A stretch of 52,757 nt of DNA from Verrucomicrobiota bacterium (GTDB lineage Bacteria > Verrucomicrobiota > Verrucomicrobiia > Opitutales > Seribacteraceae): NCBI GenBank assembly GCA_028343845.1, contig JAOLZO010000016.1, forward strand, positions 1 to 52,757. Reading direction: 5' to 3'. Positions 44,876 to 52,623 of the stretch are shown here, one piece after another. Position 1 is the stretch's first letter. Each line of letters begins with the position of its first letter. The notes beneath the pieces were generated by a model. That model made no database searches. It was given only the letters and a program-made list of their open reading frames with translations, and was not told the origin of the DNA. Position numbers and translations under genes: made by a program.

Positions 44876-45355
44876 TTACTCAGTCGTTTCCGACTCAATA
44901 GGGTTTTCGGACACGACCTCCACTTCAACCTCCGCCTCCACTTCCTTGTGGAGTTGAAGGGTCACGCTTTTCTTGCCCAATTCCTTGATCGGGCTAAAAG
45001 AAACAAAATGCTTTTTGTCCAAGGTAAAGCCACTCTCGCTTAGTTTTTCGAGAATATGGTTTGCCGTCACCGAACCAAAGAGCTTTCCTCCGGCACCGGT
45101 CTTAACGGCTACGGCAATATTTACGTCCTTTAGTTTGGTCGCGAATTCCTGAGCTTTTTGCAATTCATCCGATTCACGCAGTGCCCGGGCTTGCTTAAGG
45201 GAATCGAGCCTCTTTTTGTTCGCCAAATTAAGAGGCAGGGCTTTCTTCTGCGGGATTAGGTAGTTTCTGGCGAAACCAGGACGAACGGCAACCACATCGC
45301 CCTCTGATCCAAGTTTATCAATGTGTTCTACGAGTAAAACTTCTGTATTAGCCAT
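44876..45355 (-). CDS. rplI: 50S ribosomal protein L9
   Basis: L9 binds 23S rRNA at the base of the L1 stalk. The 159-residue protein starts MANTEVLLVEHIDKLGSEGDVV and contains VRPGFARNYLIPQKKAL, the family signature, then the long connecting helix and the C-terminal domain. An acidic Glu/Val tail of about 20 residues follows the fold. The same frame is open further upstream inside ssb, but that extension is non-homologous and was dropped. It lies 19 bases after ssb; rpsR is not between them. Confidence 0.96.
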   Translation of the reverse strand: MANTEVLLVEHIDKLGSEGDVVAVRPGFARNYLIPQKKALPLNLANKKRLDSLKQARALRESDELQKAQEFATKLKDVNIAVAVKTGAGGKLFGSVTANHILEKLSESGFTLDKKHFVSFSPIKELGKKSVTLQLHKEVEAEVEVEVVSENPIESETTE

Positions 45356-45374
45356 AATGTTTTTGGGGTCGGTA

Positions 45375-45854
45375 TTAAAAGGGTACGTCTTCTTCCAGTT
45401 CAGGATCTGATTGAGTTGATGCAGAAGATGGAGTTTCGGTGTCAGTACTAGCTGCGGTTTCAGTTGCGGGAGAATCCTTGGGCGCTTCATAGGGTTTTGC
45501 TCCTTGGGACGGAGCGGAGTCCTGCTTGGAATCGACAAACTCAAAATTATCGAGCACCACCCTCAATGCGCTCCTTTTTTCTCCTTCTTTCGATTCCCAT
45601 TGATCGAGCTTCAATCGCCCTTCTACGAAAATCGCTCTTCCTTTGGTAAAGAATCTTCCAACAGCCTCGGCTCGTGGGCCGAAACATTCGACGTCCACGA
45701 AAGTCACCTCTTCCTTACGGTTGCCCTCGGCATCCTTATAGGAACGATTGAGGGCGAGACCGAAATTACATACGGGTCTGCCGTTGGTCATGACACGCAC
45801 ATCAGGGTCGCGGGTCAGATTGCCTATGAGGAGTACTTTGTTGAGGGATGCCAT
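45375..45854 (-). CDS. ssb: Single-stranded DNA-binding protein
   Basis: SSB coats single-stranded DNA and recruits repair and replication proteins. The 159-residue protein has an OB fold (SLNKVLLIGNLTRDPDVRVMTNGRPVCNFGLA, FVDVECFGPRAEAVGRFFTKGRAIFVEGRL) over about 105 residues. A Ser/Thr/Ala-rich linker and the conserved acidic tip EEDVPF follow. It sits between rpsF and rplI as in many operons. Confidence 0.96.
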   Translation of the reverse strand: MASLNKVLLIGNLTRDPDVRVMTNGRPVCNFGLALNRSYKDAEGNRKEEVTFVDVECFGPRAEAVGRFFTKGRAIFVEGRLKLDQWESKEGEKRSALRVVLDNFEFVDSKQDSAPSQGAKPYEAPKDSPATETAASTDTETPSSASTQSDPELEEDVPF

Positions 45855-45891
45855 CTGAAGATTTGGTTCGAAAAAAAAGAATGCAACTACA

Positions 45892-46182
45892 CTACTTGCG
45901 CTCGATCAGCACTCGATCAACCTTTTTCTCCAAACGCAGTTTATCTTTAAGCCTTACGGGCATTTCGGTATCACCTGAAATTTCAAATTGCAGATAGGTT
46001 CCCGCTTTCACTTCCTTGCTTTGAGGATAGGCAAAGTCATGGCTTCCCTGATTTTCGACTTTCGTCACTTCGCCCTCAACGCCACGAATGATTTCACTCA
46101 GTCTTGGGATCATTTCATCCGAAGCGCCATCTGCTCCATGGGCATCGTAAACGATAGTTGCTAGGTAATTTCTTTTGTTCAT
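45892..46182 (-). CDS. rpsF: 30S ribosomal protein S6
   Basis: S6 binds 16S rRNA together with S18. The 96-residue protein starts MNKRNYLATIVYDAHG and has the alternating strand-helix layout of S6, with AYPQSKEVKAGTYLQFEI in the middle. The start at 46182 overlaps the pth stop codon in an ATGA. A longer in-frame reading would run through pth and is not homologous. Its usual partner gene rpsR is absent from this cluster. Confidence 0.93.
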   Translation of the reverse strand: MNKRNYLATIVYDAHGADGASDEMIPRLSEIIRGVEGEVTKVENQGSHDFAYPQSKEVKAGTYLQFEISGDTEMPVRLKDKLRLEKKVDRVLIERK

Positions 46183-46772
46183 ATGGTTTCCGAATCTCGG
46201 TTGGTTTGATTGACAATATTCATGGTTGCATCCTCTCCGTGGTCCAAAAGATGCAAAAGGGCTTTGCTTAGACGATCCTTGCAAGTTTGAAGGAAGGTCC
46301 ATTCTTGCTTGCTTAGTTTTGATAGAACGAAATCCGCAAGTTTGACTTCAGGGTGGGGCTTCATTCCGATTCCGACACGAAAACGAACGAAGGAAGAGCC
46401 TATGGATGACATTATGCTTTTCACGCCATTGTGTCCACCCGCTCCTTTGTTTCGAGAAATTTTCAAATGACCCAAAGGGAATGCCATCTCGTCATGAACG
46501 ACAATTGAACGGCCAGGCTCACAGTCAAAATACGAAAGCAAGGGGATAAGGAATTTGCCACTCTCGTTCATATAACTCAACGGCTTGACGAGCAGAAAAT
46601 TCTTGCCGTCTCTTTGCATGTGGCTGATTTGCGCATGGAATTGCTTGTTTTCCTTGAACGTTAGTTTTTCTTGTTCCGCCAGGGCGTCAACAAGCCAAAA
46701 TCCCATATTGTGACGGGACTTTTGATATTCCGGGCCGGGATTGCCCAACCCAATGACCGCAAGCTTCTCCAC
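46179..46772 (-). CDS. pth: Peptidyl-tRNA hydrolase
   Basis: Pth recycles peptidyl-tRNA released from stalled ribosomes. The 197-residue protein has GLGNPGPEYQKSRHNMGFW with the catalytic His21 and Asn-rich surround, KPLSYMNESGK, VVHDEMAFPLGHLKISRNKGAGGHNGVKSI and a helical C-terminus. It follows rplY by 18 bases and overlaps rpsF by 4 bases. Confidence 0.96.
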   Translation of the reverse strand: MEKLAVIGLGNPGPEYQKSRHNMGFWLVDALAEQEKLTFKENKQFHAQISHMQRDGKNFLLVKPLSYMNESGKFLIPLLSYFDCEPGRSIVVHDEMAFPLGHLKISRNKGAGGHNGVKSIMSSIGSSFVRFRVGIGMKPHPEVKLADFVLSKLSKQEWTFLQTCKDRLSKALLHLLDHGEDATMNIVNQTNRDSETI

Positions 46773-46790
46773 ACTCGACGAAAACCATGG

Positions 46791-47477
46791 TTATTCCTCT
46801 TCTTTTCCGCCCTCCTCGGCAGAGCCTTCACCTTCACCTTCACCTTCGCCACCTTCGCCTTCTCCCTCTTCTCCTTCCGCTGCCTCTTCATCTTCTGCAT
46901 CAGAACGACCACCGGCACTGCCCACGCAGGAAACAAGCACAGCATCCTCACCCGCAGTAAAGACGACTCCCTCTATTTCGGTCAAGTCCTTGACTTGGAG
47001 GTTTTCTCCTAGCGCAAGCTCGGTAATGTCCAGATCAATTTGGGTAGGAAGATTACTGGGGCGGCAACGAACTTCGATTTCATTTGCCAGAACCTCCAGA
47101 ATGCCTCCCTCCAGCTTTACACCCTCGGCCTCACCGCTCAAAACGAGTGGGATTTTGGTCTGCAGATCTTCTCCCCGGTTCACCTGAATGAAATCGATGT
47201 GCAGAATGCTGTTTTTGATCGGATCGGTCTGCAATTCCTTAATCAAGACGAGCTCGTCTTCTCCCTGCTCTCCCAATAGACGCAACAGGGAGGTTGTTCC
47301 AGATGCTTGACGCAATAGAATGCGCATTTCACGATCATCAAGGGAAAAGGACTTGTTAAGTTCCTTCCCGTACAAGACTGCGGGGATTCTTCCGGAGGAA
47401 CGGAGCTTATTGCAAGCCTGACGACCAGTATGCTCACGAGGAGCAACGTTTATGGTAAGATCACTGAGTTCTGACAT
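46791..47477 (-). CDS. rplY: 50S ribosomal protein L25/general stress protein Ctc, long form
   Basis: L25 binds 5S rRNA. The 228-residue long (TL5/CTC) form has an N-terminal L25 domain (RKTGRQACNKLRSSGRIPAVLYG-like region, residues 1-95), and a C-terminal beta domain ending in AVLVSC. The last about 36 residues (193-228) are almost only Glu and Gly with some Ala and Ser. This acidic tail is encoded partly by a hexanucleotide tandem repeat. Rplp-type adjacency of rplY and pth is conserved in many bacteria. A candidate promoter lies 40-65 bases upstream. Confidence 0.94.
   Translation of the reverse strand: MSELSDLTINVAPREHTGRQACNKLRSSGRIPAVLYGKELNKSFSLDDREMRILLRQASGTTSLLRLLGEQGEDELVLIKELQTDPIKNSILHIDFIQVNRGEDLQTKIPLVLSGEAEGVKLEGGILEVLANEIEVRCRPSNLPTQIDLDITELALGENLQVKDLTEIEGVVFTAGEDAVLVSCVGSAGGRSDAEDEEAAEGEEGEGEGGEGEGEGEGSAEEGGKEEE
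46825..46848. repeat. Hexanucleotide tandem repeat inside rplY
   Basis: CCTTCA occurs three times in tandem and is followed by CCTTCG, with two more near-copies a few bases on. On the coding strand it reads as Glu-Gly dipeptides. Slippage would change tail length without shifting the frame. Confidence 0.7.
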
Positions 47478-47515
47478 GATATTTGGAGGGTAGAAAATTG
47501 AAGGTAAGCGATCAG

Positions 47516-47543
47516 AAATAACATTTCACGATTCTCGTTGCAA
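47516..47543 (-). promoter_or_regulatory. Candidate promoter of the rplY-to-htrA cluster
   Basis: Minus-strand TTGCAA (47538-47543) and TTATTT (47516-47521) are 16 bases apart. The predicted leader is about 32 bases. The remaining 47544-47648 holds no evident gene. Confidence 0.4.
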
Positions 47544-47648
47544 GCACTTTACCCTATCAGGTTGCCATTCGGATTACGAGGAAGGGATGAACCGAAGTGA
47601 CCCTTTCCCCGTCGCCTTCTTCATTTAGAAAAAAGCTCTTTTTCGGCT

Positions 47649-48470
47649 CTAGTTTTCGAACCGGTTGACGAACTTCAGCAAATGTCGGAATGCAGGAGCA
47701 GCCATCCCGCCATGATCAAAGCCTTCCAGTTCGAGAATCGAAGCCCTCGGGTGACCTGACACCTTGAGCATTCTCCAAAAGTACGCATTTTCCTCATACC
47801 TTCCCAGCATTTCCAATTCCCGGTCTCCCGTAATGATCAAGATGGGCGGCGCTTCTTTTCGAAGGTGGGATATGGGGGCAAACTTATCCACCACGACCTG
47901 TTTTTTGGATATTCCGCGCTCCTCCCTCGGAGTAAAATGCGTGATCGTGTGTCCGCTGAAGGGAATCAAACCCGCTATCCTGTCGGCATCAATGCGATGC
48001 TTGCCAAGATAGGACTTGTCCAGGCCAACCATGCTCGTCAGGTACCCTCCAGCAGAATGCCCGGAAACAAAGATCAATTCCCGGCTCCCACCGAACTTAG
48101 GGATATTCAGGAATGTCCAAGCCACGGCTGCCGCGGCATCCTCCAGATATTCGGGGCATTTGGCCTTCGGGAAAAGCCTGTAGCTAGGCGCAACGACTGC
48201 AATTCCTTGTTTTCTCAATTGCTTGGGAATGGATCTCTCGCCAGATCGCAGCCCGCCGCCATGAAACCAAACGACGGTGGAAAACTTTTTTTTCGAACGT
48301 GGATAGTACAAATCGAGTTCACAACGCTTTGTGCGGTAAGGATCGCCAGTCCCGTTTTCACCCAAATAAGAAACGTTCTTTTTCAATTCATAGACAATTT
48401 CGCCGCCTTCCTCCGTTTCCCCGAACAGAAGACTTGCGAATGCCAAAAGGAATAGGGTGAACGTTTTCAT
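47649..48470 (-). CDS. Secreted alpha/beta hydrolase, carboxylesterase-like (BD-FAE type)
   Basis: The 273-residue protein has a signal peptide (MKTFTLFLLAFASLLFG) and an esterase fold: the oxyanion motif WFHGGG (about residues 68-73), nucleophile elbow SGHSAGG with Ser139, an Asp in ITGDRE (about 216), and a His in FDHGG (about 253). Such enzymes remove acyl groups from small esters or sugars; the substrate is unknown. It is 27 bases downstream of the PhyH-type dioxygenase on the same strand. Confidence 0.88.
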   Translation of the reverse strand: MKTFTLFLLAFASLLFGETEEGGEIVYELKKNVSYLGENGTGDPYRTKRCELDLYYPRSKKKFSTVVWFHGGGLRSGERSIPKQLRKQGIAVVAPSYRLFPKAKCPEYLEDAAAAVAWTFLNIPKFGGSRELIFVSGHSAGGYLTSMVGLDKSYLGKHRIDADRIAGLIPFSGHTITHFTPREERGISKKQVVVDKFAPISHLRKEAPPILIITGDRELEMLGRYEENAYFWRMLKVSGHPRASILELEGFDHGGMAAPAFRHLLKFVNRFEN

Positions 48471-48497
48471 CTTACTAGGCCTAATTGAAAGATATTC

Positions 48498-49442
48498 CTA
48501 TTGAGCCAAGGTCTTGACTGTGGGGATTTGAGACAAGCCCTCTCCCAGCTCTCCCACCGAATCAAAGAGGCGCGGGTAATACTGTCCGCTCATCTTTTGC
48601 CCTGCGGGCACTTTCGGATAGTTGTCCGCGCCCGGGGCATTGGAACCGTCGTCATCCCGGCTGCTTTTCACTCCATCGGCAAAAACGTTGATCAAGGTGG
48701 CTCGGCGGCGTCTTTCGGAACGATTCTCATAGGAACCATGCATCAGCAAAGGATGGTGAAAACTAGCCTCCCCCTTATTCATTTCCACCGGAACCTTGTT
48801 GTCAAAATCGGCGACTTGACCGGGCTCAAGGGATTCCCTAATCGCGTCCATATCGCCCGCAATGGGCTTTTTTTCAAGCAGGCCCCAATGGTGGCTCTTC
48901 GGAACATAGTACATGCAACCATTTTCCGTGCTCACGTCATCCAATCCAATCCAGCAAGTCAAGTGGGACATAGGAGTTGTCCAAGTCCAGTAGGAATAAT
49001 CCTGATGCCAGGCCACCACCCCGCCATGCTTGGCCGGCTTGCTAAAGAGCTGGTCATGAAAAAGCCTGCAGTCAGCTCCTAACAATTGATAGGCCGCCAT
49101 CAGAAAAGCGGGGTTCCACAGGACGTCATGAAAAGCCGGGCGAACTCTCCATGCTCCCAAGGCGTGAAAAAGCACGTTGTCCGGGTTTTCCGATTCGTTC
49201 GAATGGTATTCGTAAAAAAATTCGCGGCCCTCGTGATCGGGATCCACCATTTCCTCAAGCTGTCCTCCGAGAGCCGAGACCTGTTCGTCGTTGAGAAGGG
49301 GAACCCCATGGAGGTAGCCCTTTTCGTGGAAGTGCCTGACCTGCTCCTCGCTCAGGGCATGATCCATCCACTCCTCGAGGCAAGAAGGTTGGGTAAACAA
49401 GTCGGTTAGCCGTCCGTGATTCTTTCCTAAGTCCTCTGGCAT
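48498..49442 (-). CDS. Phytanoyl-CoA dioxygenase (PhyH) family protein
   Basis: PhyH-like proteins are Fe(II)/2-oxoglutarate-dependent hydroxylases acting on many small molecules. The 314-residue protein has the metal-binding HxD (His146, Asp148 in WHQDYSYW) and a distal His (about 235, LMHGS). An Arg for 2-oxoglutarate lies near 247 in RRRATLINVF. The length is normal. Large PhyH families are common in marine Verrucomicrobia and Planctomycetes, so the substrate cannot be guessed. It is divergent from the DUF4349 gene with about 100 bases between them. Confidence 0.9.
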   Translation of the reverse strand: MPEDLGKNHGRLTDLFTQPSCLEEWMDHALSEEQVRHFHEKGYLHGVPLLNDEQVSALGGQLEEMVDPDHEGREFFYEYHSNESENPDNVLFHALGAWRVRPAFHDVLWNPAFLMAAYQLLGADCRLFHDQLFSKPAKHGGVVAWHQDYSYWTWTTPMSHLTCWIGLDDVSTENGCMYYVPKSHHWGLLEKKPIAGDMDAIRESLEPGQVADFDNKVPVEMNKGEASFHHPLLMHGSYENRSERRRRATLINVFADGVKSSRDDDGSNAPGADNYPKVPAGQKMSGQYYPRLFDSVGELGEGLSQIPTVKTLAQ

Positions 49443-49545
49443 GGGACGAGATTAGAGACACGCAATGAAAGAAGCAAGGAATTGAGGAATAGCCCCTTTC
49501 ACGGCAAGACTTGCCCGCGCGTTTATCTTCTTGTACGATGAGAAC

Positions 49546-50499
49546 ATGAAGAATCGCATCCCATTCCTATCATTTCCCGAATTGGCCTCCCCTCGGACCT
49601 TTGCTCCGGTCTTCCTCATATGCTTTGCAGCCTGCTTAATGGGGTGCAGTGATGAGAGTGACTCGGATGGCGCATATGGACGCCCGGAGACATCGGTGGC
49701 AAGCCTCCAATCCAGCGGAAGCGAGGGCCTCTTCGTTTCCGAAACGGAGGAAGCGTCTTCCGGTTCCGTCGCTGACGCCACCCAATCCGTGGAACGGAAG
49801 ATCATCTACTCTTCCGACGTCCACCTAGTCTTGAAAAAGACTAACTTCGAGGAGTTCGACAAGGAGATAAGGAGCCTTTTGCAAAAGCACGAGGGACACC
49901 ACTCGCTCGTCACTTTCGAGGGGAACCAAGGATACGGCAGGTCGGGGAAATGGGTTTTGCGCGTACCCGTGAGGCACTATCAGGCCTTCGTTGCCGCCGT
50001 TAAGGACTTGGGCGTACCCGAACTGGTCCAGGAAAACTCGCAGGACGTCACGGACGAGTTCGTGGACCTGGACGCCCGACTGGCCAACCAAAAGCGGTTG
50101 GAGGAAAGGATCCTTCAGGTACTGGATCAGGTAAGCGGCAAGATCGGGGAAGTTCTCGAGGTCGAACGCGAACTGTCCAGGGTAAGGGAAGCAATCGAAC
50201 GAATGGAAGGAAGAATGCGCCAACTCAAGGACCGGGTTTCCATGACCACAGTCAGGCTCTTCGTTCGGGAGGATGAGGACTACGAGCCGCCCCAGGCCCT
50301 TTCCTTCGGGGAGGAGATGGGGGAATCCTGGTCAGGCTCGATTGCCGCCATGAAGAATTTTTTCAAGGAATTGACCCTCTTCGTCATCGCCCTTGCTCCT
50401 TGGCTTCTCATTCTCTTCGGTCTCTTGCTTTTGATCCGCCGCCTCTTCCGCAGGCTCCTCACCAAGCGTAGAAAAGATTCCCCCGAGAAGACCACCTGA
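49546..50499 (+). CDS. DUF4349 domain-containing lipoprotein
   Basis: The protein starts at the ATG at 49546 (an upstream in-frame TTG at 49531 is less likely). It has a lipoprotein signal with Cys in CLMGC (about residue 34). A DUF4349 region follows: KIIYSSDVHLVLKKTNFEEFDKEI, then WVLRVPVRHYQAFVAAVKDLG, a long coiled coil with DLDARLANQKRLEERILQVLD, and a C-terminal membrane helix (about 273-295) with a basic tail. The family's function is not established. Having both a lipid anchor and a C-terminal helix suggests it is held at the inner membrane with its body in the periplasm. Confidence 0.85.
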   Translation: MKNRIPFLSFPELASPRTFAPVFLICFAACLMGCSDESDSDGAYGRPETSVASLQSSGSEGLFVSETEEASSGSVADATQSVERKIIYSSDVHLVLKKTNFEEFDKEIRSLLQKHEGHHSLVTFEGNQGYGRSGKWVLRVPVRHYQAFVAAVKDLGVPELVQENSQDVTDEFVDLDARLANQKRLEERILQVLDQVSGKIGEVLEVERELSRVREAIERMEGRMRQLKDRVSMTTVRLFVREDEDYEPPQALSFGEEMGESWSGSIAAMKNFFKELTLFVIALAPWLLILFGLLLLIRRLFRRLLTKRRKDSPEKTT

Positions 50500-50627
50500 C
50501 TGGACGCAAACTAACTCGACCGATTAACGCGCACCCTCTCGGGCAAGGCAAAGCGCCTCCTGAAAAATTATATCCCTGAACTTTTTGGTTGGCTCTTGCT
50601 CCGTGATCAAGAACGATCTTCAGGATC

Positions 50628-52562
50628 ATGCTTAAACAGACCCTGTTCCTTTCCTTCGTCTTGGCTCTTTTTGTTTCGGGCTCTCATGGCGAGAGTCCCG
50701 AAAGCCTCCGTTTCGCCAAGATTTTAAGCGATAATGTCGTCCTGCAACAGGACAAGCCGATCACCGTTTGGGGTTGGGGTAAACCGGGAACTCAAGTTGA
50801 GGTGACCCTTACTCAAGATGCGACCACTGGACATAAGGCCGAGACCGAGGCCGATCTGGAGACCAAGCAGGATGAAAGCGACGACTACTCGGTCAGCGTG
50901 CGCTACTTGGAGAAGAACCCGCCGCGCCTGCAGGAGAAGAACCTGTCCGCTCAGATAGACAAGCAAGGGCGCTGGTCGGTTTCCTTTCCTCCGGCCAAGG
51001 CCAGTTTTAAGCCGACTTGGTTGATCGCCCGCGGAGGTGACGAAACGGTTGTGGTCCGCAACGCACTGATCGGCGAAGTCTGGATTTGCGCCGGACAGAG
51101 CAACATGGGCTGGAGCAACTTCAACCGCAAGGCACGGGAAGGGGCCTCGGCCGACTTTCCTGGTCTGCGCTACGTGGCGTGGGAGGATTCTTGGTACAAG
51201 CCGCTGGACGAGGTCCGCAATAAAATTGGCTGGAAGGAATGCACGCCGGAGAATACCCAACGCTTTTCCGCCGTGCCTTACCTCTTTGGCACTTTTCTTC
51301 ATCGCTACCTAAAGGTCCCCGTTGGCATCATCAACGTAGCCCGTGGCGGCACCCTCGGGCAGACTTGGTGCCTGCGTAGCGAACTGAAGTCCATCGACGA
51401 CAAGATCATCAAGACCGTGCTGGCAGACTATGATGCCGAAACCGCTGTCTGGGACGACCCCAAACAGGTTGCCGCTCTCATGAAGCAATGGGAACGGGAT
51501 TGCGACAAAGCCAAAAAAGAGCACGAAGGCAAGATTGCCAAGGCTAAGGCCGAGGGCAAGAAGCCCCCCCGATTGCGTCTGCCCAAACAACCCGGAGACG
51601 CCAGGAGCGCCTGGAGCCCACCGGCCGGACTCTTCAACGCCACCGTGATGCCGATTCGCGATCTCGCCTTGCGCGGGGTGCTCTACTACCAAGGCGAGAA
51701 CAACAACTTCATGCGCTGGACCCGTTACGAGCGCACTTTCCCCAAGGTGCCGGTCTCCTTTCGCAAAGCCTTTCGCGACGCCACCCTGCAAGCCCGCTAC
51801 CTTAGGGGAGCGTTCTTTGACAAACCCTTCACCATCGGCAAATACGAAGGCGCGCGCACACGCGTCGCCATTGCCGAGTTGGCTGCCAACGGAGGAGCGC
51901 CCATGGGTTTCTATGCGCGGTTCAGCGATCCCGCTGCCCGCGAAGTGTTCGCACGCTACTATCAATTCATCCATCGCAATGATAACCTTTTCCGTGGCAA
52001 CTCCCCTTACGCCGAGGCGCTTCTTCTCTTCCCCCGGAAAGCAATTCGTCAAGGCACCCTCGAACCCTTGGACGTCTTCCGCAAGCTTGGCAGAAAGCTA
52101 TTGGACCGACATATCCTGTTCGACGTTCTGCCCGACGACTTGGCGACGCCGGAAATACTGGCCAAGTACCAAGCCAAAATTGATCCTATCCGGGGCTCAT
52201 TGCCTTCAGGAGTCGGGTTCAGCCGCTTTGACGCGCCCCCTACCTTGCGCGTATGCGCCAACCGTCCGGCCAAGGGAAATGAAATCGATCTGCACTTTGT
52301 CAACTATGATCGAGACGAACTCCCCAAGCGAGCCAACGGCAAACCAAATCCTGGCCGTGGCCCTGCCGATGAAAGGCCCAAGGCCGTGTCGGGAGCCGAG
52401 GTGTCCTTCGTTCTTCCGGCGGGGGTAAAGGTTAGCGAGGTGGAAGTGATCTCGCCGGAATACGAGAAACCTCTCCATCCCGACTTTCGATTTACCGATG
52501 GCAGAATCTCCTTCACCATGCCCAAATTCCTCGTCTACGCAGTAGCCAGGCTGAAGCCTTAG
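50628..52562 (+). CDS. Apparent chimera: sialate O-acetylesterase N-terminal part joined to a different C-terminal region
   Basis: The 644-residue protein has a signal peptide. Up to about residue 385 it is a SASA-type sialate O-acetylesterase: AKILSDNVVLQQDKPITVWGWG, WICAGQSNMGWS with the nucleophile Ser, GIINVARGG and RGVLYYQGENN. After FPKVPVSFRKAFRDA the expected continuation, with the catalytic Asp-x-x-His, does not come. Instead it reads AIAELAANGGAPMGFYARFSDP, AEALLLFPR and LLDRHILFDVLPDDLATPE. This looks to me like the C-terminal part of a glycoside-hydrolase-like protein with a trimerisation-type domain. The frame stays open. G+C is clearly higher than in the neighbours (70% by hand count at 51601-51660). 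It may be a recombination product, a novel fusion, or an assembly join. Confidence 0.75.
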   Translation: MLKQTLFLSFVLALFVSGSHGESPESLRFAKILSDNVVLQQDKPITVWGWGKPGTQVEVTLTQDATTGHKAETEADLETKQDESDDYSVSVRYLEKNPPRLQEKNLSAQIDKQGRWSVSFPPAKASFKPTWLIARGGDETVVVRNALIGEVWICAGQSNMGWSNFNRKAREGASADFPGLRYVAWEDSWYKPLDEVRNKIGWKECTPENTQRFSAVPYLFGTFLHRYLKVPVGIINVARGGTLGQTWCLRSELKSIDDKIIKTVLADYDAETAVWDDPKQVAALMKQWERDCDKAKKEHEGKIAKAKAEGKKPPRLRLPKQPGDARSAWSPPAGLFNATVMPIRDLALRGVLYYQGENNNFMRWTRYERTFPKVPVSFRKAFRDATLQARYLRGAFFDKPFTIGKYEGARTRVAIAELAANGGAPMGFYARFSDPAAREVFARYYQFIHRNDNLFRGNSPYAEALLLFPRKAIRQGTLEPLDVFRKLGRKLLDRHILFDVLPDDLATPEILAKYQAKIDPIRGSLPSGVGFSRFDAPPTLRVCANRPAKGNEIDLHFVNYDRDELPKRANGKPNPGRGPADERPKAVSGAEVSFVLPAGVKVSEVEVISPEYEKPLHPDFRFTDGRISFTMPKFLVYAVARLKP

Positions 52563-52623
52563 CCGGTTCCGGCAACGATCGAGATCATAAATTCACAAGG
52601 TCCTGCGGCGCTCAAACAAGGGA

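Noticed and set aside
45356-45544. In-frame upstream extension of rplI
   Set aside because: It overlaps ssb and adds 63 residues not found in L9; the ATG at 45355 gives the standard N-terminus.
46183-46302. In-frame upstream extension of rpsF
   Set aside because: It reads through the end of pth in another frame and is not homologous to S6.
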